A stretch of DNA of 11,963 nt from Gammaproteobacteria bacterium (GTDB taxonomy: Bacteria; Pseudomonadota; Gammaproteobacteria; Burkholderiales; Burkholderiaceae_C). The number at the start of each line of letters is the position of its first letter. Position 1 is the stretch's first letter. This document shows, in pieces, positions 6,035 through 11,963 of this stretch. The notes below the pieces were generated by a model. That model worked only from the letters and a program-made list of their open reading frames with translations. It had not been told where the DNA came from and searched no databases. The DNA is taken from NCBI GenBank assembly GCA_018903185.1, contig JAHIQV010000183.1, positions 1-11,963 on the forward strand. Direction: 5' to 3'. Position numbers and translations under genes: made by a program.

Positions 6035-7309
6035 ATGACCACCCAGCAAGACTGCATCGCCCTCGACGCGCAAGACCCGCTGCGCGACCTGCGCAAGCTC
6101 TTCACCCTCCCCGAAGCCACCATCTACCTCGACGGCAACTCGCTCGGCGTGATGCCCGCCGCCGCCCCGGCCCGCGTGGCCGACGTCGTGACCCGCGAGT
6201 GGGGCACCGACCTGATCCAGAGCTGGAACAAGAACGGCTGGTTCGCCATGCCGCAGAAGGTGGGCGACAAGATCGCACGCCTGATCGGCGCCGCACCGGG
6301 CACCGTGGTCGCGACCGACAGCACCTCGGTCAACCTGTTCAAGGTGCTGAGCGCGGCGATGAACATCGTGGCCACTGACGCGCCGCAGCGCAAGCAGATC
6401 GTGAGCGAACGCAGCAACTTCCCCACCGACCTCTACATCGCCGAAGCCCTGTGCAAGCAACACGGCATGGAGCTGGTGCTGGTGGAGCCGGAAGACATGG
6501 CCGCCTCGCTCACCGCGAACGTGGCCATCCTCATGCTCACGCACGTGAACTACCGCACCGGCGCCATGCACAACATGGCCGCCGTGACCGCCGCGGCGCA
6601 TGCCGAAGGCATCCTGACCGTGTGGGACCTGGCGCACAGCGCGGGCGCGGTTCCAGTCGACCTGAATCAGGCCCGGGCCGACTTCGCCGTTGGCTGCGGC
6701 TACAAATACCTCAACGGCGGCCCCGGCGTCCCCGCCTTCGTGTGGGTGAACACCCAACACGCCGACCGCTTCTGGCAACCGCTGGCCGGCTGGTGGGGCC
6801 ACGCCACGCCGTTCGATTTCACGCCCGACTACCGACCCGCCCCCGGCATCACGCGCTACCAGTGCGGCACCCAGCCCATGATCAGCCTGGCCGCGCTGGA
6901 ATGCGGCGTGGACACGCTGCTGGCCGCCGAGGCCCAAGGTGGCATGGCCGCGCTGCGCAGCAAGTCGTTGGCGTTGACCGACCTGTTCATCCAGCTCGTC
7001 GAAGAACGCTGCGCGGGTCATGGCCTGGGTCTGGCGACGCCGCGCGAACATGCGCAGCGCGGTTCACAGGTGTGCCTCACCCGGGACGAAGGTGCCTACG
7101 CCATCGTGCAGGCGCTGATCGCGCGCGGCGTGGTGGGCGACTTCCGCGCCGGCGATGGGGGTCTCCACAAGGACATCCTGCGCTTCGGCTTCACGCCGCT
7201 GTACATCGGCTTCGAGGACGTGTGGAACGCGGTCGAGCAGTTGAAGCAGGTGCTCGAAACAGCGGAGTGGCAACGCCCCGAGTTCAACCGCAAACACGCC
7301 GTCACCTGA
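6035..7309 (+). CDS. kynU: Kynureninase
   Basis: A 424-residue PLP enzyme (aspartate aminotransferase fold) that cleaves kynurenine to anthranilate and alanine in the cytoplasm. Visible landmarks are YLDGNSLG (31-38), DSTSVNLFK (95-103), which contacts the cofactor phosphate, and FPTDLYI (129-135). WDLAHSAGA (197-205) holds the Asp that pairs with the pyridine nitrogen, and [10 protein letters not shown] (222-231) holds the Schiff-base Lys224. GDFRAGDGG and [15 protein letters not shown] near the C-terminus are also family-typical. Length is normal. It sits between kynB and kynA, with 22 and 13 bp gaps, which makes a single operon near certain. Product anthranilate is either degraded or used elsewhere; no anthranilate-degrading genes are in the window. 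Confidence 0.97.
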   Translation: MTTQQDCIALDAQDPLRDLRKLFTLPEATIYLDGNSLGVMPAAAPARVADVVTREWGTDLIQSWNKNGWFAMPQKVGDKIARLIGAAPGTVVATDSTSVNLFKVLSAAMNIVATDAPQRKQIVSERSNFPTDLYIAEALCKQHGMELVLVEPEDMAASLTANVAILMLTHVNYRTGAMHNMAAVTAAAHAEGILTVWDLAHSAGAVPVDLNQARADFAVGCGYKYLNGGPGVPAFVWVNTQHADRFWQPLAGWWGHATPFDFTPDYRPAPGITRYQCGTQPMISLAALECGVDTLLAAEAQGGMAALRSKSLALTDLFIQLVEERCAGHGLGLATPREHAQRGSQVCLTRDEGAYAIVQALIARGVVGDFRAGDGGLHKDILRFGFTPLYIGFEDVWNAVEQLKQVLETAEWQRPEFNRKHAVT

Positions 7310-7322
7310 ACCGGAGCACCCC

Positions 7323-8189
7323 ATGGCCTGCCCATACCACGACACCCCCGCGTCCCCCACCGAAGCCATCGTCGCCGAGGAAAAAGCCCAGCTCGATTTC
7401 AGCAACGACATGAGCTATGGCGACTACCTGCAGCTCGACGCCATCCTGGGCGCGCAGAAACCGCTCTCGCCCGCGCACGACGAGTTGCTGTTCATCGTGC
7501 AGCACCAGACCAGCGAACTCTGGATGAAGCTCATGCTGCACGAGCTCACGGCCGCGATCCGCAACATCGCGGCCAACGAACTGAACCCTGCGTTCAAGCA
7601 GATGGCCCGCGTCTCCAAGATCATGGAGCAGCTGGTGCACGCCTGGGACGTGCTGGCCACCATGACGCCGCCCGAATACAGCGCCATCCGCCCTTACCTC
7701 GGCCATTCCAGCGGTTTCCAGAGCTTCCAGTACCGCTGCATCGAGTTCGCGATGGGCAACAAGAACGCCGCCATGCTCAAGCCCCATGCGCACAGCCCCG
7801 AGCGGCTGGCGCTGGTGCAGGCGGCCTACGAAGCCCCGTCGCTGTACGACGAGGCCCTGCGCCTGCTGGCGCGCCGCGGCATCGCCGTGCCGGCGAGCCA
7901 CACCCAGCGCGACTGGACCCAGCCGTACGAGGCCAGCGACACGGTGAAACAGGCCTGGCTGCAGGTCTACCGCAACCCCAAGGAACACTGGGACCTGTAC
8001 CAGCTCGGCGAAGAACTCACCGACCTCGAAGACGCCTTCCGCCTCTGGCGCTTCCGCCACGTGACCACGGTCGAACGCGTGATCGGCTTCAAGCGCGGCA
8101 CCGGCGGCACGGGCGGGGTGAGCTACCTGCGCAAGATGCTGGACGTGGTGCTGTTCCCGGAAATCTGGACATTGCGCACGGAGCTTTGA
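7323..8189 (+). CDS. kynA: Tryptophan 2,3-dioxygenase
   Basis: A 288-residue heme enzyme, normally a homotetramer, that opens the indole ring of L-tryptophan with O2 to give N-formylkynurenine, the first step of the pathway. [14 protein letters not shown] contains His61, equivalent to the active-site distal histidine. SGFQSFQYR contains Arg138, which binds the substrate carboxylate, and [15 protein letters not shown] contains His246, the proximal heme ligand. [16 protein letters not shown] is the C-terminal substrate-closing loop. GGAG at 7313-7316 is six bases before the ATG. It is the last gene of kynBUA, so the first enzyme of the pathway is encoded by the last gene. Confidence 0.98.
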   Translation: MACPYHDTPASPTEAIVAEEKAQLDFSNDMSYGDYLQLDAILGAQKPLSPAHDELLFIVQHQTSELWMKLMLHELTAAIRNIAANELNPAFKQMARVSKIMEQLVHAWDVLATMTPPEYSAIRPYLGHSSGFQSFQYRCIEFAMGNKNAAMLKPHAHSPERLALVQAAYEAPSLYDEALRLLARRGIAVPASHTQRDWTQPYEASDTVKQAWLQVYRNPKEHWDLYQLGEELTDLEDAFRLWRFRHVTTVERVIGFKRGTGGTGGVSYLRKMLDVVLFPEIWTLRTEL

Positions 8190-8205
8190 TGTGCTTCGTC
8201 ACCGG

Positions 8206-8232
8206 CGGTTGGTCGCCCACCGCAGACCACCG
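8206..8232. other. Imperfect hairpin after kynA
   Basis: CGGTTGGTC (8206-8214) and GACCACCG (8225-8232) can pair as an eight-bp stem with one bulged T and a ten-base loop. There is no T tract after it on either strand, so it is a poor intrinsic terminator; it may only protect or pause the kyn transcript. Confidence 0.25.
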
Positions 8233-8273
8233 CTCGATCAACTGAAAACCGCGCTCGCGCCGCCACCGTCATC

Positions 8274-8290
8274 GGCTGCCCGGCGCAGCC
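8274..8290. terminator. Weak terminator-like hairpin between kynA and the lipoprotein gene
   Basis: GGCTGC and GCAGCC form a perfect six-bp stem around a five-base loop, in the gap between two converging genes and four bases beyond the lipoprotein stop. In the plus direction it is followed only by TGTTTC, and in the minus direction by no T run, so an efficient Rho-independent terminator is not supported. The position is the main argument. Confidence 0.3.
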
Positions 8291-8294
8291 TGTT

Positions 8295-8450
8295 TCAGCA
8301 GTTGCCCTTCTTGGCCTGGCCAGGGGGACAGAACTTGCCGCCACTCTTGCCCGGGGGGCCAGGGTCGACAACCACCGAACCGGATGGGGTGTAGACAGCG
8401 CAGCCAGCGAGCGAAGCGGCAACAACCAACAGTGCAATGAACGCTTTCAT
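8295..8450 (-). CDS. Small lipoprotein ending in CPPGQAKKGNC
   Basis: A 51-residue open frame with a good Shine-Dalgarno (AAGGA at 8456-8460, five bases before the ATG). The N-terminus MKAFIALLVVAASLAGC is a textbook lipoprotein signal: Lys2, a hydrophobic core and a LAGC lipobox with Cys17 as the lipidated residue. The mature part is only 35 residues, with a Pro/Gly/Val linker (TPSGSVVVDPGPPGKSGG) and the C-terminus KFCPPGQAKKGNC, whose two Cys could form a disulfide in the periplasm. I recall short proteobacterial lipoproteins that end in a similar CPPGQAKKG-x-C motif, but no function is known to me. Residue 18 is Ala, so Lol sorting to the outer membrane is expected. It stands alone, convergent with kynA. 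Confidence 0.8.
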   Translation of the reverse strand: MKAFIALLVVAASLAGCAVYTPSGSVVVDPGPPGKSGGKFCPPGQAKKGNC

Positions 8451-8486
8451 TCAATTCCTTAAAGTGAAGTCATGCGGTGGAGTCTA

Positions 8487-8506
8487 TGCGCTGGGCGCCC
8501 AGCGCA
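8487..8506. repeat. Perfect 20-bp palindrome
   Basis: TGCGCTGGGC is followed immediately by its exact reverse complement. It lies in the divergent gap between the lipoprotein gene (minus) and the HTH_42 gene (plus), 37 bases upstream of the lipoprotein ATG and 88 before the other start. A possible lipoprotein -10 (TAGACT on the minus strand, 8481-8486) abuts it. It could be an operator or form a cruciform; which one cannot be told here. Confidence 0.6.
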
Positions 8507-8594
8507 GCATGACCCGTGAAACACTTGGGAATGGCAGGCCATCCGGCCGTGTTCAGTGACGGCGCAATGCATTCGACTCCGGCATGATGAATCC

Positions 8595-9689
8595 ATGGTC
8601 ACCATCACCCTGCCCGACCTGCGCCGCTACGCCATCGCCCGCAGCCTGTTCACGCCCACCACCCTGCCCAAGGCCATCGAGCGGCTGGGTTTTGTGCAGG
8701 CCGACCCGATCCGCTCACCCGCCCGCGCGCAGGACCTGACACTGCGCCACCGGGTCAAGGCGTACCGGGTGGGCGACCTGGAGCGGCACTACCCGCGGCT
8801 GGCGGTGGAGGAAGATTTTTTCGTCAACTACGGCTTCGTCACACCCGCGCTGCATGCCCGCATGCACCCACGCACCGCGCCCACCGAATGGACCCCCGAA
8901 CGTTTGGCGCAGGCCCAGGCGGTCTGGTCCTTCGTACAGGCGCGCGGCGAAGTCCACCCGCGCGAGGTGGACACGCATTTCGCGCACGGCCACACCACCA
9001 ACGGTTTCGGTGGCCAGTCCAAGGCCAGCACCCAGTTGCTCGACGGCATGCACTACCGCGGCTGGCTGCGCGTGGCCCGGCGCGAGAACGGCACCCGGCT
9101 GTACGCGGTGCACACCCCGCAGGAAGCACCTGCCGACGTGCCCGCCACGCTGGACGCGCTGGTAGACACCCTGGTGGCGAAATACGCCCCGCTGCCCTCG
9201 CCCGGCCTGCGCCTGCTGGTGGGCCGTCTGCTCTATCACGCCGTGCCGCAATGGAAGGACCAGTTGCGCCCGGCGCTGCTGCGGGCCTGCGCCCGGCTGC
9301 CGCACGCCGAAGTGGGCGGCACGACCTGGTACTGGCCCGGGGAAGAAGACCCGCGCTCGCGCCGCTGGAGAGCGCCCGATGGTGTGCGCCTGCTGGCGCC
9401 GTTCGACCCCGTGGTCTGGGACCGCGACCGCTTCGAACGCCTGTGGGCCTGGGCCTACCGCTTCGAGGCCTACACCCCGCCTGCCAAGCGCGTGCGCGGC
9501 TACTACGCCATGCCGCTGCTGTGGCGCGACCAGGTCATCGGCTGGGGCAACCTGTCGGTGGTGAATGGGCGGCTGCGTGCAGACCTGGGCTACGTTGACG
9601 GGCGGGTACCCAAGGACACCGCGTTCCGCGAAGCGTTGGACGCCGAGCTGTCGGCCATGGCCGCTTGCCTGGGCGTCAATTCGGTTTGA
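8595..9689 (+). CDS. HTH_42 winged-helix protein, possible AlkX/YcaQ-type DNA glycosylase
   Basis: A 364-residue protein of the winged-helix HTH_42 family (PF06224 type), which includes AlkZ and AlkX (E. coli YcaQ), DNA glycosylases that unhook interstrand cross-links. The N-terminus shows the family start LPDLRRYAIARSLF, then LGFVQADPIRSPARAQDLTLRHRV, where Gln35-Ala36-Asp37 matches the Q-x-D arrangement of the AlkX branch. A winged-helix segment follows at about 120-175 (GEVHPREVDTHF to GWLRVARRENGTRLYA). The C-terminus has LLAPFDPVVWDRDRFERLW and FEAYTPPAKRVRGYYAMPLLWRDQVIGW, both typical. ATG 8595 was chosen over an in-frame GTG at 8556, which has less typical residues after it. Catalytic activity is inferred from family, not shown. 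Confidence 0.85.
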   Translation: MVTITLPDLRRYAIARSLFTPTTLPKAIERLGFVQADPIRSPARAQDLTLRHRVKAYRVGDLERHYPRLAVEEDFFVNYGFVTPALHARMHPRTAPTEWTPERLAQAQAVWSFVQARGEVHPREVDTHFAHGHTTNGFGGQSKASTQLLDGMHYRGWLRVARRENGTRLYAVHTPQEAPADVPATLDALVDTLVAKYAPLPSPGLRLLVGRLLYHAVPQWKDQLRPALLRACARLPHAEVGGTTWYWPGEEDPRSRRWRAPDGVRLLAPFDPVVWDRDRFERLWAWAYRFEAYTPPAKRVRGYYAMPLLWRDQVIGWGNLSVVNGRLRADLGYVDGRVPKDTAFREALDAELSAMAACLGVNSV

Positions 9690-10650
9690 TGTTGTTTTTG
9701 CGAATGACTTCTGCCATCACAGCCGTATCGGCCTTGATGCGGTTCGCCAGACCTTCGGGCGAGGTGCCCGCCACCTGCCAGCCCTGGGCCAGGATTTTCT
9801 GCCGCATCTCGGGCTGGCGCACGATCTCGGCCAGCAGCGTGGCCAGTTGGTTCACATGTGCCTTGGGCAGGCTGTTCGGCGCGGCCACCGCATTCCAGAT
9901 TTCCAGCTGCAGGTCTTTCACACCGGCCTCGGCCAGGCTCGGCACCTCGGGCACCACGCTGCTGCGCCCGCTGGAGGTGACACCAATGGCCTTGAGCTTG
10001 CCCGCGCGCACCTGCGCCATGGCCAGCCCGGGTGGCAGCAGCGACATCTGGATCTGCGCGCCGAGCAGCGCGGTGATGACCTGCGGGTTGCCCGGGTACG
10101 GCACATGCAGCGGCGCCATGCCGGCCTTGGCCTTGAGCAGTTCCATGCCCAGATGGGCCACGGTGCCCAGACCCGGGGTGCCGTAGTTCCAGCGGTCACC
10201 CGACTGGCGCGCGGCTTCAAAGTACGCGGCGCCGGTGGCCGTGGTGCCCGCGGGCACGGTCAGCACCAGGGGCGAGGTGGCGATCAGCGTGACCGGTGTC
10301 AGGTCCTTCAGCGGGTCGTAGTTGATGGCCGGGTTGAGGATCTTGGCAATGGTGAGGTTGCCGTTGATCATGAGTCCGATGGTGTGGTCATCGGTGGCAC
10401 GGGCCACCAGCGCGGCGGCGATGTTGCCACCCGCACCGACCTTGTTCTCCACCACCACCGGCTGGCCCAGCGCCTGCTGCAGCGGCTCCGCCAGCGCGCG
10501 GGCCATCAGGTCGGGCGAGGAGCCGGCAGGGAAACCGACCACGATCTTCAACGGTTTGCTCGGCCATGCGGTCTGGGCGAACACGGTGGGCACACTGCAG
10601 GCCATGGCGATGACAGCAGCGATGACATGACGGCGTTGGACGTGGCGCAT
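9676..10650 (-). CDS. Bug/TctC-family tripartite tricarboxylate transporter substrate-binding protein
   Basis: A 324-residue periplasmic binding protein. Residues 1-25 are a signal peptide (basic RHVQRRH, hydrophobic AAVIAMACSV, cleavage after VFA before QT). The mature start WPSKPLKIVVGFPAGSSPDLMARAL and then QPVVVENKVGAGGNIAA are the Bug-family signature, and NYGTPGLGTVAHLGMELLK, HVPYPGNPQVITALLGAQIQM and LKAIGVTSS follow the same fold. Bug proteins bind carboxylates and similar small metabolites; no TctA/TctB membrane genes are nearby, as is usual for the many orphan copies in Burkholderiales, and the ligand is unknown. The start at 10650 has AAGGA eight bases upstream; an in-frame GTG at 10683 would give a longer leader. 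The 3' end overlaps the HTH_42 gene by 14 bp. Confidence 0.95.
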   Translation of the reverse strand: MRHVQRRHVIAAVIAMACSVPTVFAQTAWPSKPLKIVVGFPAGSSPDLMARALAEPLQQALGQPVVVENKVGAGGNIAAALVARATDDHTIGLMINGNLTIAKILNPAINYDPLKDLTPVTLIATSPLVLTVPAGTTATGAAYFEAARQSGDRWNYGTPGLGTVAHLGMELLKAKAGMAPLHVPYPGNPQVITALLGAQIQMSLLPPGLAMAQVRAGKLKAIGVTSSGRSSVVPEVPSLAEAGVKDLQLEIWNAVAAPNSLPKAHVNQLATLLAEIVRQPEMRQKILAQGWQVAGTSPEGLANRIKADTAVMAEVIRKNNIKPN

Positions 10651-10658
10651 GCAGCGAA

Positions 10659-10663
10659 TCCTT
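10659..10663 (-). promoter_or_regulatory. Shine-Dalgarno sequence that fixes the Bug gene start
   Basis: On the minus strand AAGGA lies eight bases before ATG 10650. It favours this ATG, which also yields a normal-length signal peptide, over the upstream GTG at 10683. Confidence 0.65.
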
Positions 10664-10718
10664 GAAGTTGAAAACAGGCCCACAGGTTAGCAGCCCGCCC
10701 GCCGGCATACCACCAGCA

Positions 10719-10803
10719 CACACCATGGAACCGGCTTCGCCGGGCCACTGGTGTGGTCCCCCTGGGGGGGAAGCCGCGCAGCGGCGCAGGAGGGTTACAC
10801 CAG
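10719..10803. repeat. Cluster of short hairpins resembling a REP-type intergenic element
   Basis: Three hairpins follow in close succession: CCGGC-TTC-GCCGG (10731-10743), TCCCCC-TGG-GGGGGA (10757-10771) and GCCGC-GCA-GCGGC (10773-10785). A TGGTGTG (10749-10755) can pair with CACACCA upstream (10719-10725) or, through the overlapping CTGGTGT (10748-10754), with ACACCAG downstream (10797-10803), giving two competing outer stems. Short GC-rich palindromic units of this kind recur between genes in many Comamonadaceae genomes, as I recall. It lies between the monooxygenase stop (10812) and the Bug gene, where it could end or pause transcription, though there is no T tract. Confidence 0.55.
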
Positions 10804-10811
10804 CTCGGAGG

Positions 10812-11963
10812 CTATACCGGTTCCGGCGGCCCGCTGTAGAGCCAGGGGTTGTCCATGAGCCCCTCGCCCATCAGACTCATGGACATGTTGCGCGCCCAGC
10901 GCAATGCACCGCTGGCATGGAAGATGGTGCCGTTGCGCTGCGAGCGGTTTTGCACCCGCGCGTTGCGCTGCCAGCGGGTCTGCGCATAACGCGCGAACAG
11001 GGCCGGCCAGTCCACGGGCTCGGCCACGGGCTGCGTCTGCAGCAGCCGGCCGAGCGTCCAGGCGTCTTCGATCGCCATGGCCGCTCCCTGCGCGAGGTAG
11101 GGTCGCAAGGGGTGTGCGGCATCGCCGAGCAGGGCCACGCGCCCCTGGGCCTGTTCCTGCGCGCTGGCCACGGGTGCGCGGTCGTTCAGTGCCCAGAGTT
11201 TCCATTCGGTCACGGCTTCGAGCATGCCCATGAGATCGCTGCACACCGGCCCCAGTGCGCGCTGCAGGTCGGCGCTGCGCGCCGCGTGGCTCCAGCTCTG
11301 CGGATCGCTGCCGGGCGGACCGCCATGGCCCTGCCCGAGCACGCCATGCACCACGGCCACAACGTTGAACCACTCCCCGCGCTTGACCGGGTAATGCACC
11401 ACATGCAGCTGAGGCCCCAGCCAGGCGGTCACGCACGAAGCGCGCAAGGCCGCAGGCAGGTCTGCTGCGCGCACCATGCCGCGGTAGGCCAGGTGGCCAC
11501 TCACGCGCACCGGGTGGGCGCCCAGCATCTGGGTGCGCACCCGGCTCCACAAACCGTCGGCCCCAACCAGTGCCGCGCCCTGGAACACCGAGTCGTCTTC
11601 GCAGGTGGCACGCACCGAGACCTGGGTCGGCTCGTACGCCGTCAAGCGCGCGCCCAGGTGCAGACGCACGGCGTCCTGGCGCTGCACGGCCTGCAACAGC
11701 AATTCGTGGAGGTCGGCGCGGTGGATGGTGGCGTAGGGTTGGCCGTAGCGGGCGCGGATCATGGCGCCCAGCCGCAGGCGACCCAGGTGCACGCCCCGGT
11801 GGGCGTCACGCACCCGGAGTTCGTCGGGGAAAGCGGCGCGGGCGTGCAATTCGTCGATCAGGCCCCAGTCGTCCAGCACGCGCACCGCGTTCGGACCGAG
11901 CTGCAAGCCGGCGCCCACTTCACCCAGGGCACCCGATTGCTCCATCACATCGACCGAGGCACC
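10812..11963 (-). CDS. FAD-dependent aromatic monooxygenase, N-terminus outside window
   Basis: The frame is open to the window edge, and 383 residues are visible. The dinucleotide-binding GxGxxG expected at the start is missing because the gene continues beyond the window. Visible fragment landmarks are ALGEVGAGLQLGPNAVRVLDDWG, the Rossmann-adjacent region of salicylate-hydroxylase-like enzymes, the DG motif ALVGADGLWSRVR (about 131-143), and the FAD/NAD(P)H-contacting GDAAHPLRPYLAQGAAMAIEDA (about 280-301). The family hydroxylates aromatic acids with NAD(P)H and O2. The best guesses are 3-hydroxybenzoate 6-monooxygenase or salicylate 1-monooxygenase, but the substrate cannot be fixed. A start at 11948 (GTG) or 11945 (ATG) is not credible as it would remove the FAD-binding strand. 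The next gene on the same strand is the Bug protein, 161 bp on. Confidence 0.93.
   Translation of the reverse strand, partial: GASVDVMEQSGALGEVGAGLQLGPNAVRVLDDWGLIDELHARAAFPDELRVRDAHRGVHLGRLRLGAMIRARYGQPYATIHRADLHELLLQAVQRQDAVRLHLGARLTAYEPTQVSVRATCEDDSVFQGAALVGADGLWSRVRTQMLGAHPVRVSGHLAYRGMVRAADLPAALRASCVTAWLGPQLHVVHYPVKRGEWFNVVAVVHGVLGQGHGGPPGSDPQSWSHAARSADLQRALGPVCSDLMGMLEAVTEWKLWALNDRAPVASAQEQAQGRVALLGDAAHPLRPYLAQGAAMAIEDAWTLGRLLQTQPVAEPVDWPALFARYAQTRWQRNARVQNRSQRNGTIFHASGALRWARNMSMSLMGEGLMDNPWLYSGPPEPV

Noticed and set aside
5942..7051. Long minus-strand open frame opposite kynB and kynU
   Set aside because: The plus strand encodes complete enzymes with catalytic residues in place; the antisense frame has no recognisable features.
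8191..8437. Other open frames in the gap after kynA
   Set aside because: They have no ribosome site or recognisable domain, while the frame at 8295-8450 has both a Shine-Dalgarno and a lipobox.
9565..10665. Long plus-strand open frame opposite the Bug gene
   Set aside because: The minus strand encodes a signal peptide and the full Bug signature; the plus frame is compositionally odd and motif-free.
10812..11963. Kynurenine 3-monooxygenase, as a further step for the kyn pathway
   Set aside because: The visible sequence is of the salicylate/3-hydroxybenzoate hydroxylase type, and the gene is over 2.6 kb from kynA on the other strand with unrelated genes between.
1..11963. CRISPR array, tRNA or rRNA gene, insertion sequence, phage gene, toxin-antitoxin or defence system
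   Set aside because: No regular direct repeats, cloverleaf sequence, transposase, integrase or characteristic defence domain was found by eye on either strand; nearly all DNA is accounted for by metabolic genes.

Overview
The window is GC-rich, densely packed bacterial chromosome with short gaps and overlapping stops and starts. The gene content and protein style (a kynBUA operon, an orphan Bug/TctC-type binding protein, a short FeoB with a small Cys-rich partner, salicylate-hydroxylase-like FAD monooxygenase) suggest a betaproteobacterium of the order Burkholderiales, probably Comamonadaceae (a Hydrogenophaga-like organism is plausible). The taxonomic call is inference from gene style, not from a database match. 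Nothing looks like a phage, plasmid, IS element or CRISPR array.

Layout. (1) 1-2790, plus strand: the 3' part of argD, argF overlapping it by ATGA, a YkgJ-type Cys-cluster protein and an RlmI/RlmK-like methyltransferase, all closely spaced and probably co-transcribed. The two arg genes supply arginine biosynthesis. (2) 2721-5183, minus strand: feoA, feoB and a 65-residue membrane protein ending in a CxxCxxCxxC cluster, forming a ferrous-iron uptake operon. Its promoter region carries an FNR-like site abutting a Fur-like box, which fits iron- and oxygen-controlled expression. The last gene of this operon overlaps the tail of the convergent methyltransferase by 70 bp. (3) 5386-8189, plus strand: kynB, kynU and kynA, the full aerobic route from tryptophan to anthranilate (KynA dioxygenase, KynB formamidase, KynU hydrolase). 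An AT-rich promoter holds a TTTAGGCCTAAA palindrome. No regulator gene is next to the operon. (4) 8190-8594: a region that contains a 51-residue lipoprotein gene on the minus strand and a perfect 20-bp palindrome. (5) 8595-9689, plus strand: an HTH_42 winged-helix protein with a Q-x-D motif like that of AlkX/YcaQ DNA glycosylases. (6) 9676-10650, minus strand: a Bug-family periplasmic binding protein, overlapping the previous gene tail to tail. (7) 10719-10803: a compact cluster of hairpins resembling a REP-type intergenic repeat. (8) 10812-11963, minus strand: a FAD-dependent aromatic-ring monooxygenase whose N-terminus lies beyond the window.

Most of the window is ordinary housekeeping and catabolic DNA. 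The items most worth a second look are the Cys-rich FeoB partner and its antisense overlap, the adjoining FNR-like and Fur-like sites, the possible AlkX-type glycosylase, the unlisted small lipoprotein with its neighbouring palindrome, and the hairpin cluster. I found no convincing previously undescribed multi-gene system.
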